The notes beneath the pieces are model-generated. The model was not told the origin of the DNA and made no database searches. It worked only from the letters and a program-made list of their open reading frames with translations. The position numbers and the translations under genes were made by a program. A DNA stretch of 64,000 bases from Lachnospiraceae bacterium (GTDB lineage Bacteria; Bacillota; Clostridia; Lachnospirales; Anaerotignaceae): positions 19,823-83,822 of the forward strand of contig JAHZEA010000003.1 in the NCBI GenBank assembly GCA_019422065.1. The letters run 5' to 3'. Every line of letters begins with the position of its first letter. Positions within the stretch are counted from its first letter, which is position 1. This document shows positions 17,011-24,829 of this stretch, one piece after another.

Positions 17011-18186
17011 TTATTTAACAAGAAGCTCACGTCTGTAATGGCAGAATGGTTCTGCGCCTGTTTCTGTTACTACAAAAGGCTCACTTGTGTCAACACCACA
17101 GTCATCAAGCCAAATACCAGGAATCATGTGGAATGTCATACCAGGTTTAAGCACTGTTTTGTCTCCCGGACGAAGGCTTGCTGTGTGCTCGCCCCAGTCT
17201 GGCGGGAAGTTAAGGCCCATTGAATAACCAATACGTGAATCTTTTACAAATCCGCTTTTAGCAATTGTCTTAGCCCAAATTCTTTCTACATCCTCGCAAA
17301 GCATGCCCGGCTTAATTCCTTCAAGAGCAGCTGTAAGACCTTCAGAAACAGTAGCACCAAGGTCACGAACCTTTTGTGAAGCGTTGCCCAGAATCATTGT
17401 TCTTGCAAGTGGACAGTGGTAATGGCGGTAATTTCCGCTAAGTTCAAGTATAACTGTATCACCATCGTTATAAGGACCGTCTGTCCAGCTAAGGTGTGGT
17501 GTTGATGTTCTAATGCCTGCCGGCATAAGAGGAGCTATAGCAGAATATTCTCCGCCGTATTCCTCAGTTCCGCTAATCTGTGCATGATATACGGCAGCGG
17601 CAACGTCGCACTGACGAACACCTATATCAATCATGTTGTACGCCACATCCATTGCTTTTTGAACAATAACAGAAGCTTTTTTAATAAACTCAATTTCTGT
17701 AGGGCTCTTAATAATCTTTACCCAGTTAACAATGTTATAGCCATCTTTAAATGTAGCATCAGGAAGACATCTTTCTATTGTCTGCTGACATTTAGCTGAA
17801 TAATAGTAAGCGTCTGTTTCTGTAGCTATATTCTTTTTATCAAGTCCTCTTTCTTTAAGTATATCTGCTACAAATTCATAAGGATGCTTAACAGTTGAGT
17901 TTACGTAATCGTCTGTATAAGGATAGATATTTTTCTCATCAAGATATGTAGTAAGTCTTGCAGCATTTCCATCCTGACCGCGGCCAAACCAAATAGGCTG
18001 AGCTTCGTCAAGAGCAACAATAACGCCCTGATGAACATAGAAAGACCAGCCGTCAAAACCGGTAAGGTAATTCATATTGGCAGGGTCTGTTACGATAAGA
18101 ACATCAATGCCTTTTTCTTCCATGCTTTTTTTAGTTTTAGCAACTCTTTCCATGTACTCTTCAGTTGAAAAATACAAAGTTTTCAT
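17011..18186 (-). CDS. M24-family hydrolase, ectoine-hydrolase (EutD/DoeA)-like
   Basis: 391 residues from the ATG at 18186 behind AAAGGGTGG; an in-frame GTG nine bases upstream overlaps that site. The N-terminal creatinase domain reads GIDVLIVTDPANMNYLTGFDGWSFYVHQ and IWFGRGQDGNAARLT; the C-terminal M24 domain replaces the usual two Asp metal ligands with ELSGNYRHYHCPLARTM. From recall this matches ectoine hydrolase EutD/DoeA and creatinase-type members, which open amidine or C-N bonds without the peptidase metal pair; in EutD a Glu forms a covalent intermediate. It is first in the TRAP operon. Alternatives: creatinase-like or dipeptidase-like activity on another compound. Confidence 0.82.
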   Translation of the reverse strand: MKTLYFSTEEYMERVAKTKKSMEEKGIDVLIVTDPANMNYLTGFDGWSFYVHQGVIVALDEAQPIWFGRGQDGNAARLTTYLDEKNIYPYTDDYVNSTVKHPYEFVADILKERGLDKKNIATETDAYYYSAKCQQTIERCLPDATFKDGYNIVNWVKIIKSPTEIEFIKKASVIVQKAMDVAYNMIDIGVRQCDVAAAVYHAQISGTEEYGGEYSAIAPLMPAGIRTSTPHLSWTDGPYNDGDTVILELSGNYRHYHCPLARTMILGNASQKVRDLGATVSEGLTAALEGIKPGMLCEDVERIWAKTIAKSGFVKDSRIGYSMGLNFPPDWGEHTASLRPGDKTVLKPGMTFHMIPGIWLDDCGVDTSEPFVVTETGAEPFCHYRRELLVK

Positions 18187-18286
18187 TAAAACCACCCTTT
18201 CAATAAATACTTAATCAAAATTATAAACTTAGAGCGAGGTGCAAGATAGAATCTTAAAGCTAATTCTGTATAATGCTATTTTTTAA

Positions 18287-18303
18287 ATTCTGTTATACGG
18301 AAT
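18287..18303. promoter_or_regulatory. Candidate IclR operator, copy 2
   Basis: ATTCTGTTATACGGAAT, with ATTC/GAAT arms and sharing ATTCTGnTATA..GAAT with 10337-10353. It lies about 21-37 bases downstream of the operon's expected RNA start, a position suited to repression. Confidence 0.45.
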
Positions 18304-18330
18304 TAAATTCTTATATATCTTACAATTATG

Positions 18331-18359
18331 ATTATATTAATTTACAATTGTGTTGTCAA
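18331..18359 (-). promoter_or_regulatory. Promoter of the M24-TRAP-dehydratase operon
   Basis: TTGACA (18354-18359) and TATAAT (18331-18336) 17 bases apart, consensus quality. Confidence 0.85.
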
Positions 18360-18404
18360 TAAGTTTTCTACAAATATCGTATTTATTGTATACTAAAAAT
18401 TGTG

Positions 18405-18433
18405 TTGAAATTATGTTTAAATTGATATATAAT
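18405..18433 (+). promoter_or_regulatory. Promoter of the DMT permease gene
   Basis: TTGAAA (18405-18410) and TATAAT (18428-18433) 17 bases apart. Confidence 0.75.
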
Positions 18434-18535
18434 TCCTTTTATCAGAACATATTTCCTATATTTGATAACTTATTTCTAATTTTATTATACATTTATCATA
18501 TATTATTTCTAATTATTATCGGAGGGAATATCTGT

Positions 18536-19411
18536 ATGAAAAGCCGTTTAGTACTAATTTCAATTATGGTTCTGTGGAGTACAGCTGGTGTTTTTACACG
18601 AAAAATATCTATGCCATCATATCAAATAACTTTTTTTAGGTATTTAACGGCTTTTATATTTATGATGTGTGTTTTATTGATAAAAAAGAGAAAAATAGAT
18701 TTGAAAAATGCAGCACAAGATTATAAAACTCTTATAATTACAGGTATATCTCTTGCATTAAACTCAATGATGATGATTGCCTCTTATCAATACATAACAA
18801 TATCAAAGGCTATAATATGCTATTACGTTGCACCTATTATTGTTGCCCTGTGTTCCAAAATAATGTTTAAAGAGAAAATAGGTTTTAAAAAATCAATTTG
18901 CCTTATTATAGCTTTTGTAGGCATTATATTTACGGCTTTTTCAAAAAGCCAAGCGGCAGAATCAAATCCGGCTTTAGGCGTTGCATGTGCTCTGTTGGCT
19001 GCTGTGTTCTACGCCATACTTACATTAGGGGGCAAGTCAGTTAAATACCTTACCGGTATTAATTTAATGGTTGTGCAATTTTTTATATCATTTATAACAT
19101 GTGCTGTTTATTCCATGTTTTTCGGCGGCATTAATTTTGAGTCTTTAACATTAAACAATGTTTTTTATATCCTTATAGTGGGAATTGTATATACAGATAT
19201 TTGTTATTTGATTTATTTTATATCCATTAAAAAAATACCGGCTCACGAAACAGCTATACTTACATACACAGAGCCTGCCGCTGCTGTTTTTATATCTTAT
19301 TTTGTGCTTAAAGAAGGCGCTTCTGCCATTCAATTTTTAGGTGCATTTATGGTTATATGCTCTATGTGTGCAAGCGAAATTAATATTACTAATTTAATTC
19401 GGAAAAAATAG
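18536..19411 (+). CDS. EamA/DMT-superfamily permease
   Basis: 291 residues from the ATG at 18536, fixed by GGAGGGAA; an open frame reaches back to 18350 but crosses the promoter. Ten hydrophobic segments in two EamA repeats of about 140 residues; VLWSTAGVFTRKI at the start and YTEPAAAVFISYFVLKE near the end are characteristic. Members export or import amino acids and metabolites; the substrate cannot be told. It is divergent from the catabolic operon, with the two promoters separated by about 45 bases, so shared regulation is possible. Confidence 0.88.
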   Translation: MKSRLVLISIMVLWSTAGVFTRKISMPSYQITFFRYLTAFIFMMCVLLIKKRKIDLKNAAQDYKTLIITGISLALNSMMMIASYQYITISKAIICYYVAPIIVALCSKIMFKEKIGFKKSICLIIAFVGIIFTAFSKSQAAESNPALGVACALLAAVFYAILTLGGKSVKYLTGINLMVVQFFISFITCAVYSMFFGGINFESLTLNNVFYILIVGIVYTDICYLIYFISIKKIPAHETAILTYTEPAAAVFISYFVLKEGASAIQFLGAFMVICSMCASEINITNLIRKK

Positions 19412-19453
19412 TATTCAAAATAGTTTTTTAATATACACCACATGAAATTAAAA

Positions 19454-19500
19454 AACGGTATAAAATTATTTGATTATAATTTTATACCGTTAAATTTATT
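19454..19500 (+). terminator. Terminator after the DMT gene
   Basis: Perfect 16-bp stem beginning AACGGTATAAAATTAT, 6-base loop, then an AT-rich tail. Confidence 0.7.
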
Positions 19501-19580
19501 ATTATTTATACCAACAATCATAAACAAGTTCAAAATATGGGGTACTGTGGTGTTTATTTAAACAAAACCTGATTTATAAA

Positions 19581-19610
19581 CAAAAAAACCCTTGATTTTC
19601 AAGGGGTTTT
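19581..19610 (-). terminator. Terminator after tRNA-Leu
   Basis: ACCCCTTGA/TCAAGGGT hairpin with a 3-base loop and seven T on the minus strand. Confidence 0.88.
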
Positions 19611-19613
19611 AAC

Positions 19614-19697
19614 TGCGGACAGTGGGAATCGAACCCACACTATGTCACCATAACCAGATTTTGAGTCTGGCGCGTCTGCCAGTTCCGCCATGTCCGC
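19614..19697 (-). tRNA. tRNA-Leu(CAA)
   Basis: 84 bases with the long variable arm of class II tRNAs (TTATGGTGACATAG). Acceptor GCGGACA/TGTCCGC, anticodon stem CCAGA/TCTGG with loop CTCAAAA (anticodon CAA, reads UUG), T arm GTGGG TTCGATT CCCAC. The 3' CCA is not encoded. Confidence 0.97.
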
Positions 19698-19756
19698 ACA
19701 GCAGATTTATTTTATCACAAACATTATTTAAAATCAACTAAAATTTAATTTTAAAA

Positions 19757-19783
19757 TAAAAAGCCGCGGCTTTAAACCGCGGC
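19757..19783 (-). terminator. Terminator after efp
   Basis: GCCGCGG/CCGCGGC stem, 7-base loop, five T then AT-rich on the minus strand. Confidence 0.88.
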
Positions 19784-19793
19784 AAAATAATTA

Positions 19794-20357
19794 TCAGTTA
19801 TTTACACGGCCAAGATATTCGCCTGTTCTTGTATCGATTTTAATAATTTCGCCCTGATTGATGAAAAGAGGTACGTTAACTGTAGCACCAGTTTCAACAG
19901 TTGCAGGCTTTGTTGCACCCTGAGCTGTATTGCCAGCAAAACCAGGCTCTGTTTCTGTAATTTCAAGCTCAACAAAAAGAGGAGGCTCAATACCAAAAAC
20001 TTCGCCTTCGTATGAAAGTATTTTAACCATTTCGTTTTCTTTAACAAATTTAAGTGTATCGCCTATTTCAGAAGCGTTAACGGCAATCTGCTCAAAGCTT
20101 TCTGTATTCATAAAGTGATAAAGGTCACCGTCGTTATAAAGGTACTGCATGTCAAGTCTGTCAATATGAGCTCTTGGCATTTTCTCAGTTGGTCTGAATG
20201 TTTTTTCAACTACGCTGCCTGTTTTAAGGTTTTTGATTTTTGTACGAACGAAAGCTGCTCCTTTACCAGGTTTTACATGCTGGAACTCAAGAACAACATA
20301 TATATCGCCTTCATACTCAATAGTAGCGCCGTTTCTAAATTCACTTGCTGATATCAT
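19794..20357 (-). CDS. efp: Translation elongation factor P
   Basis: 187 residues, the standard three-beta-barrel length. It relieves ribosome stalling at polyproline stretches. The tip loop of domain I reads FQHVKPGKGAAFVRTK, with the Lys that can be modified; whether a modification enzyme exists is not shown here. Domain III ends with the conserved GEIIKIDTRTGEYLGRV. RBS AAGGAGG. The shikimate genes lie upstream on the same strand, an arrangement also seen in other Firmicutes, where efp follows aroQ. Confidence 0.97.
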   Translation of the reverse strand: MISASEFRNGATIEYEGDIYVVLEFQHVKPGKGAAFVRTKIKNLKTGSVVEKTFRPTEKMPRAHIDRLDMQYLYNDGDLYHFMNTESFEQIAVNASEIGDTLKFVKENEMVKILSYEGEVFGIEPPLFVELEITETEPGFAGNTAQGATKPATVETGATVNVPLFINQGEIIKIDTRTGEYLGRVNN

Positions 20358-20443
20358 TAAAAATCCTCCTTAATCATATACATATCTATCTTGTATAGTT
20401 TAAAATAAAATATGTCATTTCGCAATAGATTTTTTAAAAAAAA

Positions 20444-21400
20444 TTACTTAAACATCATTTTAAGAGCCGACATGGCAAGAATATACCCATTTTCGCCAAA
20501 ACCGCACATCTGTCCTACACAGGCCGGAGCAGTTACGGATTTATGTCTGAATTCATCTCTTTTATGTATGTTTGAAAGATGTACCTCAATAGTAGGTATC
20601 TGAACAGATGCTATAGCATCATGAATAGCGTAGCTGTAGTGTGTATAAGCTCCCGGGTTAATTATAATGCCGTCTACATTATCGTAATAGCATTTTTGAA
20701 GCTTGTCTATAATAGCTCCTTCATAATTAGACTGGAATATATCAATTTCAAAACCCATTTTCTGAGCTTCATCCTTTATACGGTTATTGATATCATCAAG
20801 AGTCCTTGTGCCGTAAATACCTTTTTCCCTAATACCAGTAAAATTAAGATTAGGTCCATGAATGACACATATTTTTCTCATAAGAATCTCCTCCAGACTT
20901 TTAAGTATTTTTTCTGTTACATGGCTTACGGTATCACCAGCCACATACACAGTAATATCTGCTAAGCTCTCATAAACGGGTATTCTTTCGTTCATAAGCT
21001 TAGTAATTTTCTCCATTTTATCGCCGCCGCGCAAAAGTGGTCTATCGTTATCGTTTCCTATGTTTCTGAAAATATGCTCCGGTGTAGCTTTAAGATAAAC
21101 TATTACACTGTTTTTCTTTAAAAGGCGCATGTTTTCCTCACTTTTAATTATACCGCCGCCTGTTGATATAACATAGCCTGTTTTATCTGAAAGCTCCCTG
21201 CATACATCGGTTTCAAGGCTTCTAAAATATGCTTCACCTTTAGATGCAAATATGTCGGATATACTCATACCGCTGTTGTTTTCTATGTATTTGTCAGTAT
21301 CAATAAACTGGCATTTAAGCCTGCGGCTTATTTTTTTGCCGAAAGTGGTTTTTCCGCAGCCCATAAACCCAATAAAAACAACATTTTTATTTAATCTCAT
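20444..21400 (-). CDS. aroKQ: Fused shikimate kinase / type II 3-dehydroquinate dehydratase
   Basis: 318 residues in one uninterrupted frame. Residues 1-173 are shikimate kinase: P-loop GFMGCGKTT, DTD at 34-36, GGG at 81-83, RPLLRG lid. Residues 174-318 are type II dehydroquinase: HGPNLNFTGIREKGIYG, SNYEGAIIDKLQKC, NPGAYTHYS, IEVHLSNIHKRDEFRHKS. There is no stop between them, yet the second domain begins with ATG at 20881, preceded seven bases earlier by GGAGGAG, so the cell may make both the fusion and free AroQ. Both enzymes belong to the shikimate pathway to chorismate. The start overlaps the aroE stop (ATGA). Confidence 0.9.
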   Translation of the reverse strand: MRLNKNVVFIGFMGCGKTTFGKKISRRLKCQFIDTDKYIENNSGMSISDIFASKGEAYFRSLETDVCRELSDKTGYVISTGGGIIKSEENMRLLKKNSVIVYLKATPEHIFRNIGNDNDRPLLRGGDKMEKITKLMNERIPVYESLADITVYVAGDTVSHVTEKILKSLEEILMRKICVIHGPNLNFTGIREKGIYGTRTLDDINNRIKDEAQKMGFEIDIFQSNYEGAIIDKLQKCYYDNVDGIIINPGAYTHYSYAIHDAIASVQIPTIEVHLSNIHKRDEFRHKSVTAPACVGQMCGFGENGYILAMSALKMMFK

Positions 21401-22284
21401 TTCTTTTTACCGCCTTTTAAAAAATACTCGGATAATGCGTCTTTTATTTCAATAGCCGTATTATCGTCTACAGAAGTATCATGCCAAATTTCATAAGATG
21501 CTATTCCCTGATAAATAAGCATATCAAAACCGTTTACACATTTACAGCCATACTTTTTGGCATCATTTAAAAGCTTTGTTTCCCAAGGTATATAAATTAC
21601 ATCAAATACAGCCTCTACATCTTTAAAGAAAGCACTGTCTTTAACAGGAGAGTCCCAAACACCTTCTCCCATTCCTACTGATGTTGCATTTACTACAATT
21701 TCAGGCTTTTCGTATGTATATATATCATCAAAAGATATAACATCTGTTTTTCCGCTGTAGAAAGCAGATATATGATTTCTTAAAGCTTCGGCTTTTTCTT
21801 TTGTTCTGTTTACAAAAACTATTTTTTCAGCTCCAAGCTGGCTAAGAAGCACCGCCGCCGAATTTGCCGCACCTCCTGCGCCTAAAAGCATTGCTTTTTT
21901 GCCTTTTACATTAATTTTATTTATAGCAAAGCTTTTTTTAAGGCCTAAAATATCTGTATTGTATCCTTTAAAACCGTTTTCAGTGCGTTTAAGTGTATTT
22001 ACGGCACCTACTTTTTTAGCATTATCTTCAATATCACACAAATAGTCCATAACAGATATTTTATGCGGAACTGTTACATTAAGACCTTCAAAGCCAAGGG
22101 CATAAAGCCCTTCAACAGCCTTTTGTATATCTTTTTCATCAACTCTAAAAGGCACATAAACACCGTTAAAACCCATTGTTTGAAGTATTGTGTTTTGAAG
22201 CACCGGCGAAAAGCTGTGTTCTATAGGATTACCTATTATTCCATAGGCCTTTGTATGGCCGTTATAAAAATCAAATATATTCAT
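21397..22284 (-). CDS. aroE: Shikimate dehydrogenase
   Basis: 295 residues. It reduces 3-dehydroshikimate to shikimate with NADPH, the step between the two activities encoded by the fused gene downstream. Seen: GIIGNPIEHSFSPVLQNTIL, the catalytic Lys in NVTVPHKISVM, the dinucleotide loop LLGAGGAANS, NRTKEKAEAL (NADP-type), and the final GFDMLIYQGIASYEIW. Overlaps both neighbours (one base with yqeG, four with aroKQ), so the three are translationally coupled. Confidence 0.96.
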   Translation of the reverse strand: MNIFDFYNGHTKAYGIIGNPIEHSFSPVLQNTILQTMGFNGVYVPFRVDEKDIQKAVEGLYALGFEGLNVTVPHKISVMDYLCDIEDNAKKVGAVNTLKRTENGFKGYNTDILGLKKSFAINKINVKGKKAMLLGAGGAANSAAVLLSQLGAEKIVFVNRTKEKAEALRNHISAFYSGKTDVISFDDIYTYEKPEIVVNATSVGMGEGVWDSPVKDSAFFKDVEAVFDVIYIPWETKLLNDAKKYGCKCVNGFDMLIYQGIASYEIWHDTSVDDNTAIEIKDALSEYFLKGGKKK

Positions 22285-22790
22285 TATAAAATTCCTGTCC
22301 TTTTTTTATAAATTCTAAGTACTATTCTTTCAGCACCACGCTTAACTTTTGTTATAAGCTGGTCACGGTTACAAATAGGCTCAGTATATACGGCAAGCAA
22401 ACCCGCCCTATGGGCACAGTACATATCTGTAAACACTTGGTCCCCCACAATAGCCGATGTGCGGTTAGTTTCTCCAAGTTTTTTAATAACTTGACTAAGC
22501 TTTTTTACACCCGGTTTACCAGCTTTCCATACAGCATGAGCCTTTAAAGGCCTGTTAAAACGCTCTACCCTTTTTTGGTTATTATTAGAAAGAAGGCATA
22601 CTTTAAATCCTTCTTTTTTAAGCTCGCTGAAAAAAGCGGCTGTTTTTTCGTCAGGCACAGCTACATCAAATGGTGCAACTGTATTGTCTATATCAAAAAA
22701 AAGTGTAGTTATTCCTCTTTTTTTAAAATCATCCAAAGGCAAATCAAATATAGATTTTACGTATATATCCGGAAAAAACATTTTAAGCAT
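22284..22790 (-). CDS. yqeG: YqeG-family HAD IIIA phosphatase
   Basis: 168 residues. HAD motif I is FFDIDNTVAPF (Asp nucleophile and acid), motif II LLSNNNQ, motif III Lys in AGKPG, motif IV VGDQVFTDMY. This is the YqeG subgroup, common beside aroE and ribosome-associated genes in Firmicutes; its physiological substrate is not established. First gene of the aro operon. RBS AAGGAGAG. Confidence 0.9.
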   Translation of the reverse strand: MLKMFFPDIYVKSIFDLPLDDFKKRGITTLFFDIDNTVAPFDVAVPDEKTAAFFSELKKEGFKVCLLSNNNQKRVERFNRPLKAHAVWKAGKPGVKKLSQVIKKLGETNRTSAIVGDQVFTDMYCAHRAGLLAVYTEPICNRDQLITKVKRGAERIVLRIYKKRTGIL

Positions 22791-23224
22791 ATAATCTCTC
22801 CTTATCAGTAGAAATTATATCAATATTGTTATTTTAGGTCAATATTATTAAAATTCTGTTATTTAATACAGATAACTTTTAAAATATAGTATGTCAATAT
22901 TAATTATAAATTTCATTTTGATTATTAATGAGTTGCAATTAAGGTACAATAAAAATTTTTTCAGTAAAAACCTACATATTACATACACAAAAACATATAA
23001 TCACAGCCTTAAAATATACAAACTTTACATTATTGTTAAATATTAGATTTTTATTACAACACAAAATTTATATATTACTACAAAAAAGTGCTTTTAATAT
23101 TCATTAATTATATACAAGAAATTCATCTTATTATATCGAATGGATAAGTTTTGTTTGACCGAAATATTAATTAGTGTTACTATTAATTTATAGTTTTTAA
23201 TCTATTTTTAAGGGGGAGATTGTA
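22791..23224. other. AT-rich gap between divergent genes
   Basis: About 430 bases; apart from the esterase promoter at its right end I see no gene or clear structure. Confidence 0.6.
23155..23183 (+). promoter_or_regulatory. Promoter of the LysM-esterase gene
   Basis: TTGACC (23155-23160) and TACTAT (23178-23183) 17 bases apart; the gene follows after AGGGGGAG. Confidence 0.65.
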
Positions 23225-24634
23225 ATGAAAAAGTCTACAGCTTCAAAAATAGTAGCCGGAACTTTATCTGCTGTAATTGTTCTTGGCTGCTCACCATTTG
23301 CTATGGCCGGCGAGTACGTAGTTAAAAAAGGTGATTATTTATCAAAAATCGCACCACAGTTTAACACCACATGGAGAGTTTTGGCAGAAATGAATAAACT
23401 TTCCAATCCTGACCTTATTTTCCCAGACCAGGTTCTTCAGGTTCCTGATGTTGAGGTAAAAGAAGAAGTTAAGGAAGAGACAACAGCTCCTGTAGTTGAA
23501 GAACCAACAACTCCTGCTGTTGAACAACCAACAACTCCTGTTGTAGAAGAAACTGAAGAAGTTAAAGCTGAGCTTACAAATCTTACAGTAGAAGACATTA
23601 CATTAACAGGAAATACTATTACTCCAGAGTTTACTCCTGAAGGAAAACAGTATACATTTAACGTACAAAGTGATATTTATGCTGTTAAAGTAACACCTGA
23701 AGCTCCTGAAGGCGCTACAGTTACAGTAGCAGGCGAAGAAGTTAAAGCAGGCGAAAGCGCTATTGTTAACCTTAGCCAGGAATATGCTGACTATGATGTA
23801 GAACTTTCAACTGATGTTGACATTGTTGTTACAGCAGGCGACAACACAAATACATACAAATTAACAATAGTTAGAGCATGTGACACTGATACATATAATT
23901 TATTCGACATAGAAACATATAAAGACGAAGCTACAGGAGAAGAAATTCCTTACGCTCTTTATGTTCCTACAAATTACGACCCTGCCAAAGAATATCCTAT
24001 AGTATTTGCTCTCCATGGTTCAGGCCAGAGAAGCCAGAGCACAGATATGGTTCTTAAGAGATACCAGATGGCTACTGTTTGGGCTAAAGATTCAGAAGCA
24101 GGCATTAACGAATGTATAGTTCTTGCTCCTCATTGCGCTACAGCAGACGAGAACGAAAACTGGACAACTCTTATGAAGTACAGAGCTGGTACTTATGAAA
24201 ATTCATTTGACGCTGAGCCAAAGCTTGAGGCTGCTTATAATCTTTTACTTAAAGTAATGGATGAATATTCAGTAGATAAAAACAGGGTTTATATGACAGG
24301 TCTTTCAGCAGGTGGTTTTGCTACATACACACTTGCTATAGAGCACCCTGAAACATTTGCCGCTATAGTTCCAGACGCTGCCGGCGCTGACCCTGAAAAA
24401 GTTTCAGCACTTAAAGGTATGCCAATTTGGATATTCCATGCAGCAGATGACCCTACAGTAGACCCTGATGAGTACCTTTACCCAACACTTGAAGCTCTTG
24501 ACGCTGCTGGTGTAGAGTATAAATCAACAATCTATCCTGAAGGCGCAATATTTGCTCCATCAGCTCACTTCTCATGGGACGCTTGCTATGCTAACAAAGA
24601 AATGAGAGATTGGGTATTTGCTCAGACAAAATAA
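23225..24634 (+). CDS. Secreted LysM / cadherin-like / alpha-beta hydrolase esterase
   Basis: 469 residues. Signal peptide 1-28 (cleavage after AMA), one LysM repeat (YVVKKGDYLSKIAPQFNTTW, 31-75) for peptidoglycan binding, a Pro/Thr/Glu-rich linker with EEPTTPAVEQPTTPVVEE (about 80-112), a cadherin-like beta-sandwich (LTNLTVEDITLTGN to about 217), then an esterase of the feruloyl/PHB-depolymerase type: oxyanion region ALHGSGQ, nucleophile elbow GLSAGG, acid near HAADDPTVDP and His in SAHFSWDA. The enzyme probably sits in the wall and cleaves an ester of a polysaccharide or peptide outside the cell; substrate unknown. Single-gene unit with strong promoter and terminator. Confidence 0.85.
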   Translation: MKKSTASKIVAGTLSAVIVLGCSPFAMAGEYVVKKGDYLSKIAPQFNTTWRVLAEMNKLSNPDLIFPDQVLQVPDVEVKEEVKEETTAPVVEEPTTPAVEQPTTPVVEETEEVKAELTNLTVEDITLTGNTITPEFTPEGKQYTFNVQSDIYAVKVTPEAPEGATVTVAGEEVKAGESAIVNLSQEYADYDVELSTDVDIVVTAGDNTNTYKLTIVRACDTDTYNLFDIETYKDEATGEEIPYALYVPTNYDPAKEYPIVFALHGSGQRSQSTDMVLKRYQMATVWAKDSEAGINECIVLAPHCATADENENWTTLMKYRAGTYENSFDAEPKLEAAYNLLLKVMDEYSVDKNRVYMTGLSAGGFATYTLAIEHPETFAAIVPDAAGADPEKVSALKGMPIWIFHAADDPTVDPDEYLYPTLEALDAAGVEYKSTIYPEGAIFAPSAHFSWDACYANKEMRDWVFAQTK

Positions 24635-24658
24635 AAATTAAATCCATGAAATAATTTT

Positions 24659-24712
24659 AACCCCGTTAATGCGGCTAAAACCTATTTAACGGGGTTATTT
24701 TTTTTTAATTAA
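24659..24712 (+). terminator. Terminator after the esterase gene
   Basis: AACCCCGTTAA ... TTTAACGGGGTT stem followed by a run of nine T. Confidence 0.9.
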
Positions 24713-24778
24713 TTTGAAATTAGTTTTGGAAGAACTTATAAATCACAAAATACCAAATAACATATCAGCAAAAAACAT

Positions 24779-24819
24779 AAAAGCAGCAGTTATATTTTAA
24801 AAACTTAACTGCTGCTTTT
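24779..24819 (-). terminator. Terminator after glgP
   Basis: AAAAGCAGCAGTTA/TAACTGCTGCTTTT stem; symmetrical, so it may act in both directions. Confidence 0.85.
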
Positions 24820-24829
24820 AATTAAATTT

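Noticed and set aside
18350..18535. N-terminal extension of the DMT permease
   Set aside because: The extended frame crosses the gene's own promoter, and GGAGGG is positioned for the ATG at 18536.
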